From positions 1 through 54,226 of the forward strand of contig JAAYCM010000014.1 in NCBI GenBank assembly GCA_012729765.1: a stretch of 54,226 nucleotides of DNA, given 5' to 3'. This document shows positions 37,037-45,849 of the stretch, one piece after another. The first letter of the stretch is position 1. Each line of letters begins with the position of its first letter. The translations under genes and the position numbers were made by a program. The notes under the pieces were generated by a model. That model saw only the letters and a list, made by a program, of their open reading frames with translations. It did no database searches and was not told the DNA's origin. Source of the DNA: Chloroflexota bacterium. GTDB taxonomy: Bacteria > Chloroflexota > Anaerolineae > Aggregatilineales > Aggregatilineaceae.

Positions 37037-37079
37037 TGTGAACGCTAACATCATAACACGGCTTGAAAGGCTGCGTCAA
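37037..37079 (-). promoter_or_regulatory. Promoter and operator of the lacI-type gene
   Basis: Minus strand: TTGACG (37074-37079), 18-base spacer, TATGAT (37050-37055), then TGTTAGCGTTCACA at 37037-37050. The dyad matches 12 of 14 bases of the importer operator core and overlaps the -10 edge and transcription start, a layout that fits autorepression. Confidence 0.65.
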
Positions 37080-37161
37080 CCTGACTCAGACTGGCCTCAC
37101 AACGCACATGGTTCGCTTACGCAGGCGAATGTCCTGCTCCACAGTGCCCGGCGCGCGGTTC

Positions 37162-37190
37162 TTGACTCGCGTTGTAGAAGCGCATATACT
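37162..37190 (+). promoter_or_regulatory. Promoter of the Rbs-type importer operon
   Basis: TTGACT, 17-base spacer, TATACT. The expected transcription start falls at about 37197, at the left edge of the operator. A second possible -10 box, TATAAT, lies at 37217-37222 just after the operator. Confidence 0.65.
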
Positions 37191-37197
37191 AGGTTTA

Positions 37198-37215
37198 TCT
37201 GTTAACGTTAACAGA
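37198..37215. promoter_or_regulatory. LacI-type operator, perfect 18-bp palindrome
   Basis: TCTGTTAACGTTAACAGA is a perfect palindrome with the central CG typical of LacI/GalR operators. It starts within about ten bases of the -10 box of the importer promoter and would block polymerase. Confidence 0.8.
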
Positions 37216-37318
37216 CTATAATGCTCTAATACGGCCTGGCCTGACGCCGCCCCAGATGTAGCGCGCGATGTCATGTCTCAGAATATCGCTGTTCTAAATA
37301 CTTGTTGAGCTGCCACCT

Positions 37319-38821
37319 ATGTCTTTATTACTCCAAGCCTCAGGCATTACCAAGCTGTTCCCCGGCACACTGGCCCTGGATAACGTCCAACTTGACGTGG
37401 CGCGCGGCGAGATTCACGCCGTCGTCGGCGAAAACGGCGCGGGCAAGAGCACGCTGATGAAGATTCTGGCGGGCGTCCACACCGCGGACTCCGGCCAGAT
37501 CATCTTCGACGGTGAGCCGATCGCGCCGTCCAGCCCGCGTGACGCACTGGAGCGCGGGATCGCCATCGTCTACCAGGAACTCAGCCTTGTTCCGCCGCTG
37601 ACCGTCGCCGAAAACATCTATCCAGGCCGCCTGCCGACCGGGCCGCTGGGCTTCGTCCGCTATGGGCAGTTGTTTCGCCAGGCCGAAGAAGTGCTGCGCA
37701 GCCTCGACCTGAACGTCGATCCGCGCGCGCTGGTCAGCGAACTGTCGATTGCCAAGCAGCAGTTGGTCGAGATCGCCAAGGCGCTGTCGTTCGACACCAA
37801 ACTCTTGATCCTGGACGAGCCGACCTCGGCCCTGACCGAGCGCGAAGTCGAGATTCTGTTCTCGCTGCTGCGGCGGCTGGCCCAGCAGGGCGTCGGAATT
37901 CTCTATATCAGCCACAAGCTGGATGAAATTTTCAAGCTCTCGGACCGGGTAACCGTGCTGCGCGACGGTAAATACGTCGGGACGGTCAAGACCGCCGAGG
38001 TGCGTGCCGACGACATCATCCGCATGATGGTCGGGCGCGAGCTGGGGCATATGTTCCCGGAGAAAAGCCGCGTCGAAAAGCAGCCGCTGCTCGAAGTTCG
38101 CAATCTGCGCCTGCCGGGCCAGACCGCAGCCAACAGCTTCACCCTGCACGCCGGTGAGGTGATCGGCTTTGCCGGATTGATCGGCTCTGGGCGGACCGAG
38201 CTGGCGCGCGCGATCTTCGGGGCGGACGGGGTCGAGTCGGGTGAAATCCTGCTCAACGGCCAGCCGGTCACGATCGGCTCGCCGCAGGAAGCGATCCGGC
38301 ACCAGATCGGCTATCTGCCCGAAGACCGCAAGGCCGCCGGTCTGTTCCTCGATATGTCGGTCAAGCTCAATATCGAGTCGGCCAACCGCGCCGCCGTGAC
38401 GAGCGGCCCCTACATCAGCCCGCGCAAAGAGCGCGCGCTGGCCGAGCAGTATATCGAGCAGTTGAATATCAATACGTCGGGCGTGGAGCAGGAAGTACGC
38501 CGGCTGAGCGGTGGTAACCAGCAAAAGACGCTCGTCGCCAAATGGCTGGCGATCCAGCCCAAAGTGTTCATTGTAGACGAGCCGACGCGCGGCGTGGACG
38601 TGGGCGCGAAGAGTGAGATTCACCACCTGCTGCGCCGCCTGGCTGATGCCGGTGTGGCGGTGATGATGATCTCATCTGAGCTGCCGGAGATTCTGGGTAT
38701 GAGCGACCGCGTGCTGGTCATGCATGAGGGCGCGATCGTGGCCGAGCTGGCGGCGGAAGCAGCGAGCGAAGAGATCATTATGCAGTATGCCAGCGGCCAG
38801 CAGCCGGCGCTCGCGCGCTGA
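37319..38821 (+). CDS. Sugar ABC importer ATPase, RbsA/MglA type
   Basis: A 500-residue protein with two fused ABC domains. Domain 1 has Walker A at 37-45 (GENGAGKST), a signature region LSIAKQQLVEIAKAL and Walker B LLILDEPTSALTE. Domain 2 has the degenerate Walker A GLIGSGRTELAR usual in this class, with a good signature LSGGNQQKTLVAKWL and Walker B VFIVDEPTRGVDVG. This layout is that of CUT2 importers of monosaccharides. There is no strong ribosome site before the ATG. It is the first gene of an ATPase-permease-binding-protein operon under the LacI-type repressor. Confidence 0.96.
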   Translation: MSLLLQASGITKLFPGTLALDNVQLDVARGEIHAVVGENGAGKSTLMKILAGVHTADSGQIIFDGEPIAPSSPRDALERGIAIVYQELSLVPPLTVAENIYPGRLPTGPLGFVRYGQLFRQAEEVLRSLDLNVDPRALVSELSIAKQQLVEIAKALSFDTKLLILDEPTSALTEREVEILFSLLRRLAQQGVGILYISHKLDEIFKLSDRVTVLRDGKYVGTVKTAEVRADDIIRMMVGRELGHMFPEKSRVEKQPLLEVRNLRLPGQTAANSFTLHAGEVIGFAGLIGSGRTELARAIFGADGVESGEILLNGQPVTIGSPQEAIRHQIGYLPEDRKAAGLFLDMSVKLNIESANRAAVTSGPYISPRKERALAEQYIEQLNINTSGVEQEVRRLSGGNQQKTLVAKWLAIQPKVFIVDEPTRGVDVGAKSEIHHLLRRLADAGVAVMMISSELPEILGMSDRVLVMHEGAIVAELAAEAASEEIIMQYASGQQPALAR

Positions 38822-38875
38822 GGGCGCGGCTGTTCCGCTCACCTATAGAGCCTAATTCAGAGTGAGTGTTAAAAG

Positions 38876-39943
38876 ATGACAGCTTTATCATCGCGTGAAA
38901 CCAGTCCTCGCTACAAGTCGAATACCGCGTTAGGCATCGTCGGGCAGTTGGTCCGCGCGCGCGAGTTCTTCCTGATCTCCCTGATCGTCGTGATCGCGGT
39001 GGCGCTGCACCTCAAGACCGGCCACTTCATCACCGAGCGCAACCTGACGGCGATCGCGCTCGGCTTCTCGCCCCTGGCGTTTATGGCGGTCGGCATGACG
39101 GCGGCGCTGGTCTGCGGCGGGTTCGACCTGTCGGTCGGATCGGTGTTCGCGCTGGGCGGCGTCGTGACGGCGGTGGCGCTGCGCGACGATATGTTCGGTC
39201 CCGCGCTGCCAATCGGGCTGGCGATCCTGGCAGGCGTATTGGCCGGGGTGCTGGCCGGCATGGCGAACGGCCTGCTGATCACGAAGGTGCACATCAACCC
39301 GTTCATCACCACCCTGGGCATGATGAGCATCGCGCGCGGCGCAGGCTATGCCATCACCGAAGGCTCGCCGATCGCGCGGCTGCCGCGGGAATTCTTCAAG
39401 CTGGGACAGGGCGAGGTCCTGGGTGTCTCGAACCTGATCATCCTCGCGCTGGTCGTCATGGCCATCGGCGATATCCTGATGCGACGCTCGGCGTGGTTCC
39501 GCCAGATTTACTATGTCGGCGGCAACGAAGACGCGGCCCGGCTGTCGGGCATCAACGTCGCTCTGGTGAAGATGGGCGTCTTTACCCTCTCTGGCATGCT
39601 GGCCGCGCTGGCCGGTGTGCTCTCGGTGTCGCGTTTTACGGTGGCCGACCCCGGCTCTGGGATGGGCTATGAGCTGCAAGTGATCGCGGCCTGCATCATC
39701 GGCGGGGCGAGTCTTAACGGCGGCAAGGGGACGGTCTTTGGCGCGCTGCTCGGCCTGGTATTCGTCGGCTTCATCAATAACGGCATGGTCCAGCTTCGCG
39801 TGCCGGTCTACTGGCAAAACCTGGCGATGGGCGTGATCCTGCTGGTGGCCGTTGGCTCCGATATGCTCAGCCAGCGCTTGCAAGCCCGCCCACGCGCCCG
39901 CAAGACCGAGGAGTCCGCCGCACCGGGCGAACCCGCCGCGTGA
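38876..39943 (+). CDS. Sugar ABC importer permease, RbsC type
   Basis: A 355-residue permease with about ten membrane segments, beginning FFLISLIVVIAVALHL. Family features: GGFDLSVGSVFALGGVVTAV, the INPFITTLGMMSIARGAGYA segment, VGGNEDAARLSGINV (the cytoplasmic loop that docks the ATPase) and GGASLNGGKGTVFGALLG. It is 54 bases after the ATPase gene. It forms the channel for a monosaccharide-type substrate; the C-terminal tail is Arg/Ala-rich. Confidence 0.95.
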   Translation: MTALSSRETSPRYKSNTALGIVGQLVRAREFFLISLIVVIAVALHLKTGHFITERNLTAIALGFSPLAFMAVGMTAALVCGGFDLSVGSVFALGGVVTAVALRDDMFGPALPIGLAILAGVLAGVLAGMANGLLITKVHINPFITTLGMMSIARGAGYAITEGSPIARLPREFFKLGQGEVLGVSNLIILALVVMAIGDILMRRSAWFRQIYYVGGNEDAARLSGINVALVKMGVFTLSGMLAALAGVLSVSRFTVADPGSGMGYELQVIAACIIGGASLNGGKGTVFGALLGLVFVGFINNGMVQLRVPVYWQNLAMGVILLVAVGSDMLSQRLQARPRARKTEESAAPGEPAA

Positions 39944-40043
39944 GTCCGTCTCGCGGACGAAATAGGGTGCCCCTGGCCTTGTGCCAGTTGGTTCTCAAGT
40001 AGTGAGCTTACAGCCTGATGCAAGTTACGAAAAGGAGAGCCTC

Positions 40044-41024
40044 ATGAAGCGTCGTGATTTCTTAAAAGCCAGTGCGCTCGCGACGGCGAGTGCCGCCTTC
40101 CCGCTCGGCCTGCGCAAAGCAGCGGCCCAGTCGGACCAGACCTATTTTATGGTGACGTTCGTCTCCGGCATTGACTACTGGAAGGACTGCTTCCGGGGCA
40201 TGCAGGATGCGGCGGAATTCCTGGGCGTGAATGTCGAATACACCGGCACGCCCGAAAACGACATCACCGCCGAAGTGCGCGTGTTCGACGAAGTTGCCAG
40301 CCAGAATCCAGCCGGCATCCTCGTCACCGTGATCAACCCGGACGCGTTTATCGAGCCGATCAACAACGCGATTGGGGCGGGCATTCCGGTGGTCTGCTTC
40401 GACGCCGACTCCCCAATGAGCCAGCGCTATTCGTTCGTCGGCACGGGCAACTACTACGCCGGCGTGGTGGCCGCGCGCTATCTTGGCCCGCTGGTGGGCG
40501 AGGGCAAGGTCGGCATCTCCAGCGTGACCGCGCAGCTCAACCATGTCCAGCGCCGCCAGGGCTTCATCGACACGCTGGCCGCCGAATTCCCCAGCGTGAC
40601 AACCTCAGACGACCTGATCATCGACGACCAGAACAACTCGACGACCGCCGCCGAGAAGATGTCAGCGCTGCTGATCGCCGAGCCGGATATCAAGGGCATC
40701 TTCGCCACCGACGCGCTGGGCGCGGTCGGCGTGGGTCAGGCCGTGCGCGAGGCGGGCCTGAGCGGGCAGGTGCCGATCATCGGCTTCGACTACGACGAAG
40801 GCACGCTCGACCTGATCGACAGCGGTGAGCTGAGCGCGACTCTGGCCCAGGGCACGTGGCAGATGGGCTTCTGGGGCATGATGATGATCTATGCCGTGCG
40901 CAACGGGCTGATCAAGTCGGTGTCCGACTGGCAGGCCGCCGGCATTTCGCCGCTGCCGCCGAACGTCGATACCGGCGTGGTCGTCATCACCGCCGACAAC
41001 AGCCAGTACTGGCGCGCGTCGTAA
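40044..41024 (+). CDS. Sugar-binding protein of the Rbs-type importer (Tat-exported)
   Basis: A 326-residue periplasmic-type binding protein of the Peripla_BP_4 group. The N-terminus MKRRDFLKASALATASAAF is a twin-arginine signal, unusual for this family, which mostly uses the Sec route; it suggests export in a folded state. The mature domain shows VEYTGTPENDI, GILVTVINPDAF, GAGIPVVCFDADSP and the hinge segment FATDALGAVGVGQAVREAG. The ATG has an AAAAGGAG site; an upstream in-frame ATG would add 21 residues and hide the signal. It is the last gene of the operon, closed by a shared terminator. Confidence 0.94.
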   Translation: MKRRDFLKASALATASAAFPLGLRKAAAQSDQTYFMVTFVSGIDYWKDCFRGMQDAAEFLGVNVEYTGTPENDITAEVRVFDEVASQNPAGILVTVINPDAFIEPINNAIGAGIPVVCFDADSPMSQRYSFVGTGNYYAGVVAARYLGPLVGEGKVGISSVTAQLNHVQRRQGFIDTLAAEFPSVTTSDDLIIDDQNNSTTAAEKMSALLIAEPDIKGIFATDALGAVGVGQAVREAGLSGQVPIIGFDYDEGTLDLIDSGELSATLAQGTWQMGFWGMMMIYAVRNGLIKSVSDWQAAGISPLPPNVDTGVVVITADNSQYWRAS

Positions 41025-41046
41025 CATTCGTTTTAAAGCACAATAT

Positions 41047-41084
41047 AAACAGGCGTGAGATCAACCTGCATCCCACGCCTGTTT
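41047..41084. terminator. Bidirectional terminator
   Basis: Eleven-base arms AAACAGGCGTG / CACGCCTGTTT around a 16-base loop, between the importer operon (plus) and the cytochrome operon (minus). The A and T ends of the arms serve both directions. Confidence 0.7.
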
Positions 41085-41105
41085 CGTTCTGTGCCGGGGG
41101 CGGTT

Positions 41106-42242
41106 TTAGCGCGCCTGCGCCGCTTCCTGATCCAGCGAGGACAGCCAGGCCCACAGGTGCGCGAGCTGCTCGTCGCCGATCTGCTCCGGGCTATAGGCGG
41201 GCATATCCGCCGGGCCGCGCCGCACCGAGGCAGCAAACGCGCGGAACGAGATTTCTGTCCCGGCCAGCGGGATGCTGCTCAACTCCGGTACGCCGCGCGC
41301 GTCCGCCCCATGACAGGTCTGGCAGTCCAACTCCTGCCACAGTGCGGCCCCTTCCGCCGCAATCCCCGCCGCTGCATCCACGCTCAGCGAAACCGCGCCC
41401 GGCTCGGAGAGACGCGACGAGGTGGTGGTGAGCGCCGTCTCTTCGAACGTGATGAAGAACACCAGCCCGCCGACGAGCAGGATTGTCATGATCACGGCGT
41501 AGGGCCAGAACAACCGCTGCCGCCGCTGGATAACTTCTGTTGGGAGCTTCGGCTCTTCCTTGCCAGCCTCGATCGCGTCCAGCGCCGCGCCGTGCTCCTC
41601 TTCCATCTCTTTGTGCGAGAGCGTGCCGGTGAACATGCTCTTGTTGAAGTGCCGGATGTGCACGTGATAGAAGTGCCAGATGATGATACTCAGCACGGCC
41701 AGCACGGCTTCGGCCCCATGTGCGGCACGGGCGGCAGGGATCCACGCGGCGGGCAGCAGCCTGTTGGTTGTGATCGGGTTCCACAACATGAAGCCGGTGA
41801 TGATCATGATGATCGTGCCCCACACCAGCGCCAGATATTCGGCCTTCTCAGAGAAGTTGAAGTGCGGCATCCGGGGATAATGGCGGCCCAGCCCCAGGTT
41901 ATAGCGCAGCCAATGCCACGCGTCCTGCACATCCTTGACGGTTGGCAGCATATTGGCGCGCTTGCCCAGCACAAACAGCTTGTAGCTGATCTCGCCGCCG
42001 TGATAGATGGCGACGACCATCAGCGTCGTGGCGGCAACGCGGTGAATAACCCGGATCGTTTCGATCCCGCCCAGCAGGCCGATCAACGACTGCGCGATGC
42101 CTTCCGCGGCGTACTTCTGTGGCAGGCCGGTCAGCGCCAGGATGGTAAAGCTGGCAATCAGCAGGATATGCTGAAGCCGCTGCGGGACCGAAAACCGGAG
42201 ATAGTGTTTCTGCTCGACGCGCTCGTTCGCTTCTGCCGTCAT
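41106..42242 (-). CDS. Cytochrome b (FdhI/HydC-like) fused to cytochrome c domain
   Basis: A 378-residue membrane protein. The first 240 residues resemble the dihaem b subunit of formate dehydrogenase/Ni-Fe hydrogenase, with helices carrying His residues: RLQHILLIASFTILALTG, IRVIHRVAATTLMVVAIYHG, AHGAEAVLAVLSIIIWHFYH. A fifth helix (YAVIMTILLVGGLVFFITF) leads to a C-terminal class I cytochrome c with CQTCH near residue 300 and a likely axial Met in PADMPAYSP. It should pass electrons between quinone and c-type haems outside the membrane. I placed the start at MTAEANERVEQ, 16 bases after the nine-haem gene, with an AAGGGGA site. It is the last gene of the operon. Confidence 0.88.
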   Translation of the reverse strand: MTAEANERVEQKHYLRFSVPQRLQHILLIASFTILALTGLPQKYAAEGIAQSLIGLLGGIETIRVIHRVAATTLMVVAIYHGGEISYKLFVLGKRANMLPTVKDVQDAWHWLRYNLGLGRHYPRMPHFNFSEKAEYLALVWGTIIMIITGFMLWNPITTNRLLPAAWIPAARAAHGAEAVLAVLSIIIWHFYHVHIRHFNKSMFTGTLSHKEMEEEHGAALDAIEAGKEEPKLPTEVIQRRQRLFWPYAVIMTILLVGGLVFFITFEETALTTTSSRLSEPGAVSLSVDAAAGIAAEGAALWQELDCQTCHGADARGVPELSSIPLAGTEISFRAFAASVRRGPADMPAYSPEQIGDEQLAHLWAWLSSLDQEAAQAR

Positions 42243-42258
42243 GGCTGCGTTCCCCTTT

Positions 42259-43365
42259 CTACGACCTGCGAGCGCGCTCACGCACGCGCCGGAAAATGTC
42301 CGAGGCGACGAACAGCAGGAAGCCGCCCAGCACCGTCGGGATCAGGATGGTGTAGAAGGTGTTGACCGTGAACAGCAGCGGGTGCGAGTCCAGAGTGGGC
42401 GGATAGTGCCCCACCCAGGAGTCGGGGAAGTCGCTGGTCGCGTCGGGATGGCAGCTCTGGCAGGTTTCCAGCAGATTCTCGCGCACGACGCGGCTGTTCT
42501 CGGCGTCTACCCGCTTGATGTCGTGCACCCCGTGACAGTCGAAGCATACCGCCTGGCTGCTGGCGACGTTCGGGTCCTGCTGGGCAAACAGCGCGACGGT
42601 GGTCCCGTGAAAGTCGGACAGGTAGCTGTCGAAGACGTTGGTGGTGATGTCGTACTCCGCCATCATATCTTCGTCGGCATGACATTCGGCGCACAGCTCC
42701 GGCGAGCGGTTGCGGAACAGCGCGGTCGTCGGGTGCTCGATGCCGTGCACGCCGTGACAGTTGGTGCAGGTCGGCACGTTGGGATCGCCGGCCAGCAGCG
42801 ACTCGCCGTGCACACTCGTTTCGAACTCGCCAAAAACGAACTGGTGACACGCGCCGCACGTCTGCGCGATGACCGGGGGATTATCTGGCGGCTGGACCTC
42901 GTGCGCGCCGTGACAATCGACGCAGGTCGCCGCGCGCAGGTTGCCGCCGGTCAGCGCGGAAGCATGGACGCTGTCGATCAGCTCGTTCGCCTGGGCGGTG
43001 TGGCAGTCTGTACAGATCGACGCCATCTCGATGGTAAATACGCGTGCGCTGGGCGGCAGGGGATCGTCATGCGGGAAGGCATCCTCGCCGTGACAGTCGA
43101 TGCAGCCCAGGCCCAGCTCACCATGCACCGAGTGTTCGATGCCTTCGGGATCGACGCTGATATCGAGCATGCTGCCGTCGGGCAGGGGGATGCTCTGATC
43201 GGGCCGGGCGTGGCAGATCAAACAGTAGTCGCTCTCGCTGTCGGGCGGCGGCGTGGGATCGTCCTGGCCCTGGGCAGGTGTGGGACCGGCGAACAGCACC
43301 ACGCTGAACAGCAGCAGTCCTAACCCGGCCAGGGCGGCCATGATCCATAACTGATTTTTTCGCAT
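42259..43365 (-). CDS. Nine-haem membrane-anchored cytochrome c
   Basis: A 368-residue multihaem protein with nine CxxCH sites in order: CLICH, CIDCH, CTDCH, CVDCH, CGACH, CTNCH, CAECH, CFDCH, CQSCH. An N-terminal signal or anchor helix (MAALAGLGLLLFSVVLFAG) and a C-terminal helix (TVNTFYTILIPTVLGGFLLF) followed by a basic tail tether it with the haems outside. Repeated H(S/A)xH(G) segments such as SVHGELGLG and SVHASALTGG provide likely distal ligands, as in NrfH/NapC-linked and octahaem families. The ATG has an AAAGG site. It is followed by the cytochrome b/c gene, so the two probably form one quinol-to-haem complex. Terminal acceptor unknown. Confidence 0.93.
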   Translation of the reverse strand: MRKNQLWIMAALAGLGLLLFSVVLFAGPTPAQGQDDPTPPPDSESDYCLICHARPDQSIPLPDGSMLDISVDPEGIEHSVHGELGLGCIDCHGEDAFPHDDPLPPSARVFTIEMASICTDCHTAQANELIDSVHASALTGGNLRAATCVDCHGAHEVQPPDNPPVIAQTCGACHQFVFGEFETSVHGESLLAGDPNVPTCTNCHGVHGIEHPTTALFRNRSPELCAECHADEDMMAEYDITTNVFDSYLSDFHGTTVALFAQQDPNVASSQAVCFDCHGVHDIKRVDAENSRVVRENLLETCQSCHPDATSDFPDSWVGHYPPTLDSHPLLFTVNTFYTILIPTVLGGFLLFVASDIFRRVRERARRS

Positions 43366-43437
43366 AACGGCCTTTAACCCCTGAAAGCGCTTATCGCGGC
43401 CACCGGCCAATTTCTTAAGGGCCGGTAGCAGTAAATC

Positions 43438-43490
43438 AATGTCTTAGAGTAAGCTAAAGACATTTTAAGAAGAAGACCACGATAAGACAA
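43438..43490 (-). promoter_or_regulatory. Promoter with dyad upstream of the nine-haem gene
   Basis: Minus strand: TTGTCT (43485-43490), 17-base spacer, TAAAAT (43462-43467). The dyad AATGTCTT-N11-AAGACATT (43438-43464) overlaps the -10 box and the likely start. A second dyad with the same 11-base spacing, ACCGGCC/GGCCGGT, lies at 43402-43426. These are candidate sites for the adjacent response regulator. Confidence 0.55.
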
Positions 43491-43521
43491 ATGCGAGCGG
43501 TGCAGCCGGGCAAATCGGGCG

Positions 43522-44184
43522 TTAGGTATCGTTCAGCGAGATCAGGTTCTTGCGGATGGCGTACTTCACCAGCTCGGTGCGCGAATGCAGGCCGAGCTTA
43601 CTCATGATGTTCTCGATGTGGCGCTCCACCGTCTTGACCGAGATGCTCAGCTCCTGCGCGATCGCGCGGTTGGCTTCGTCCTGGGCGATATGCAGCAGCA
43701 CCTCGCGCTCGCGCTCGGTCAGGCCGTCGAAGCTGTCTCGCTCTGAACCTTCCTCGACGCGCTCCAGATAGTCGGCCACCAGGTCTTTGGCGATCCCCGG
43801 CTCCAGAAAGACATTCCCCTCGGCGACGATGTGGATCGCGCGCATCAGGTCTTCGGGGGCGGCCCGCTTGGGCACATAGCCCGACGCCCCGGCCTGGAGC
43901 ATCCGGAAGAAGTAATCCGGCCCTTCATGGATCGTGACGGCCAGCACCGCTGTACCGGGATTCTCCTGCTTGATCCGCTGGGTGGCCTCGACCCCGTCGA
44001 TGCCGGGCATCGAGACATCCATCAGGATCACGTCCGGCTGGTGCGTGCGGGCCAGCGCCAGCGCGTCAGCACCGGATTCGCCCTCGCCCACAATCGCGAT
44101 CTCCGGATCGCTTTGCAGCAGCATCCGCATACCGGCGCGCACGATGGCATGATCATCAACGATCACGACGCGAATCGGCATCAT
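43522..44184 (-). CDS. NarL/FixJ family response regulator
   Basis: A 220-residue regulator: receiver with VVIVDDHAIVRAG, phospho-acceptor in VILMDVSMPGIDGVEA and Lys in GYVPKRAAP, then a LuxR-type helix-turn-helix (LTEREREVLLHIAQDEANRA, KTVERHIENIMSKLGL). It begins 29 bases inside the end of the kinase gene, so the pair is coupled. The cytochrome genes lie just downstream on the same strand, with dyad sites between, making them the likeliest targets. Confidence 0.95.
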   Translation of the reverse strand: MMPIRVVIVDDHAIVRAGMRMLLQSDPEIAIVGEGESGADALALARTHQPDVILMDVSMPGIDGVEATQRIKQENPGTAVLAVTIHEGPDYFFRMLQAGASGYVPKRAAPEDLMRAIHIVAEGNVFLEPGIAKDLVADYLERVEEGSERDSFDGLTEREREVLLHIAQDEANRAIAQELSISVKTVERHIENIMSKLGLHSRTELVKYAIRKNLISLNDT

Positions 44185-45763
44185 CAGACTCCTTGCTCAC
44201 TGGCTCGTCTAGCTCAACGGTCAGCGTGGCGCCCACGCCGGGAGCCGAATCGAGGGAGAGGTGAGCGTTGATCAGATTGGCGCGCTCCTGCATCCCCAGC
44301 AGGCCCCAGGCGGCGCGCGGCCCCGCCGAATCCATCGCGGCTGACGGATCGAAGCCGACGCCGTTATCGCGCACGCTGAGCCGGACGCCGCCGTTGAAGT
44401 CGAGCATGATCCAGGCGTGGCTGGCGCGGGCGTGCTTGGCGATATTCGTCAGCCCTTCCTGCGCGATCCGAAACAGCGTCGTCTCGACTTCAGGCGGCAG
44501 TGGGTAGGGCTTGCCGCTGATGTTGAATTCGGCTTTGATCGCCCCGCGCCGGTTGAAGTTGTCCACCTGCCAGCGCAGGGCCGCGACCAGCCCCATATCG
44601 TCTAACTGGGGCGGGCGCAGATCGTTGATCAGGTGGCGCAGCTCGCCCAGCGACGTCGTCGCCATCTGCTCCAGCTCGCTGAGCTGCCGCGCATAGTCGG
44701 TGATCGAGCCACAATCGTCGGCATGCAGCAGGTTGACGATCCCGCGCAGGCCGAGCGCCAACCCGGTCAGCGCCTGGCCGGTGCCGTCGTGCAGCTCGCG
44801 CGCGATGCGCTGGCGTTCGCCTTCCTGCGCCAGGGTGATGCGTTGGAGCAGTTCACCGCGCAGCGCGTCCCGCTGCCGGACCTCGTCGAGCAGCCGGGCG
44901 GTTTCGGCGTTGGCGGCCTGAAGCTCGGTGTTCAGCCGTTCCAGTTCGGCATGGCTGCGGCGCTCGGCTTCGAGCTTGGCCTGCTCCGCCCGCAGCAAAC
45001 GCTGCTCGTTCTCGACTTCCAGCGAGCGCAGCACGCGGATCATCGAAAACGCGATCAGGATCGCCGTCCAGGCGCGGAATAACTGGATCGGGAACCCGGT
45101 CCACTCCTGAAACGCCTCGCCGTTCAACGTGTTTGAGGGGAAGAACACGCTCTCCCCGTTGAACACCTGCCCGATCAGCCCATACACCAGCAGCGCCGCG
45201 ATCGCCTGGGTGAGATCGTAGACGAACTGGCGCATCCCGCGCTGCCGGAACGTCTCGCGCTGCTGCCACAGCGCCAGGCAGGTCAGGATGATGCCGGGGA
45301 TACCCATCGTGTAGCGGGCCAGCACCTCAATCGCCCTGGCCCACGCCACATCGTCCAGGTCGTAGCTAACCTGGACCCCGACCGCAGCGATGGCGAAAAG
45401 CGCGATCGCGCCCCAGGTGCGGAACCAGCTTGAGGCGCGCCCGTAGCGCTCGCGGTCGAGAAGCTGCTCGCCAAACGCCAACAGCGCGACGAACGAGATG
45501 CTGAGCAGCACCAGACGCGGCCACAGCCACCAGTCGGGCACGCTCGTCTCGAAGAAGTGCGCGCTGCCCTGCTCGATCATGTCCATCCACTCGTGCAGGC
45601 CGTGCAGCAGGCCAAACGCCGCCAGCAGCCGCATTGAGCGGGCAAACCCTAACTCCGACGCGCGCCCGGATTCGATCCACAGCGCCAGCCCCATCGAGTA
45701 GAAGGCCAGACCGTAGATGAAGAAAATGACGACGATCGCGTCGTCCCAGGCTATATCGAACAC
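44156..45763 (-). CDS. Membrane sensor histidine kinase (NarX/DegS-type)
   Basis: A 535-residue kinase. Residues 1-245 have about seven hydrophobic segments (AIVVIFFIYGLAFYSMGLAL, LVLLSISFVALLAF, GAIALFAIAAVGV and others), forming a polytopic sensor with little outside the membrane. A long coiled coil follows (EQAKLEAERRSHAELERLNT), then the HisKA_3 helix with the acceptor His (RQRIARELHDGTGQALTGLA) and the ATPase domain (IAKHARASHAW, VRDNGVGFD, GLLGMQERA). The start is a GTG. It lies in the middle of the cytochrome cluster and probably senses a respiratory or redox cue within the membrane. Confidence 0.93.
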   Translation of the reverse strand: MFDIAWDDAIVVIFFIYGLAFYSMGLALWIESGRASELGFARSMRLLAAFGLLHGLHEWMDMIEQGSAHFFETSVPDWWLWPRLVLLSISFVALLAFGEQLLDRERYGRASSWFRTWGAIALFAIAAVGVQVSYDLDDVAWARAIEVLARYTMGIPGIILTCLALWQQRETFRQRGMRQFVYDLTQAIAALLVYGLIGQVFNGESVFFPSNTLNGEAFQEWTGFPIQLFRAWTAILIAFSMIRVLRSLEVENEQRLLRAEQAKLEAERRSHAELERLNTELQAANAETARLLDEVRQRDALRGELLQRITLAQEGERQRIARELHDGTGQALTGLALGLRGIVNLLHADDCGSITDYARQLSELEQMATTSLGELRHLINDLRPPQLDDMGLVAALRWQVDNFNRRGAIKAEFNISGKPYPLPPEVETTLFRIAQEGLTNIAKHARASHAWIMLDFNGGVRLSVRDNGVGFDPSAAMDSAGPRAAWGLLGMQERANLINAHLSLDSAPGVGATLTVELDEPVSKESDDADSRRDR

Positions 45764-45849
45764 GGCGGGACCCTGTCTGCTGTGCCAGCAATCGGAAATT
45801 TTATTATAGTGCGGAAAACCGCGCCGTGCCGGACGGAATGGGTAACTTT

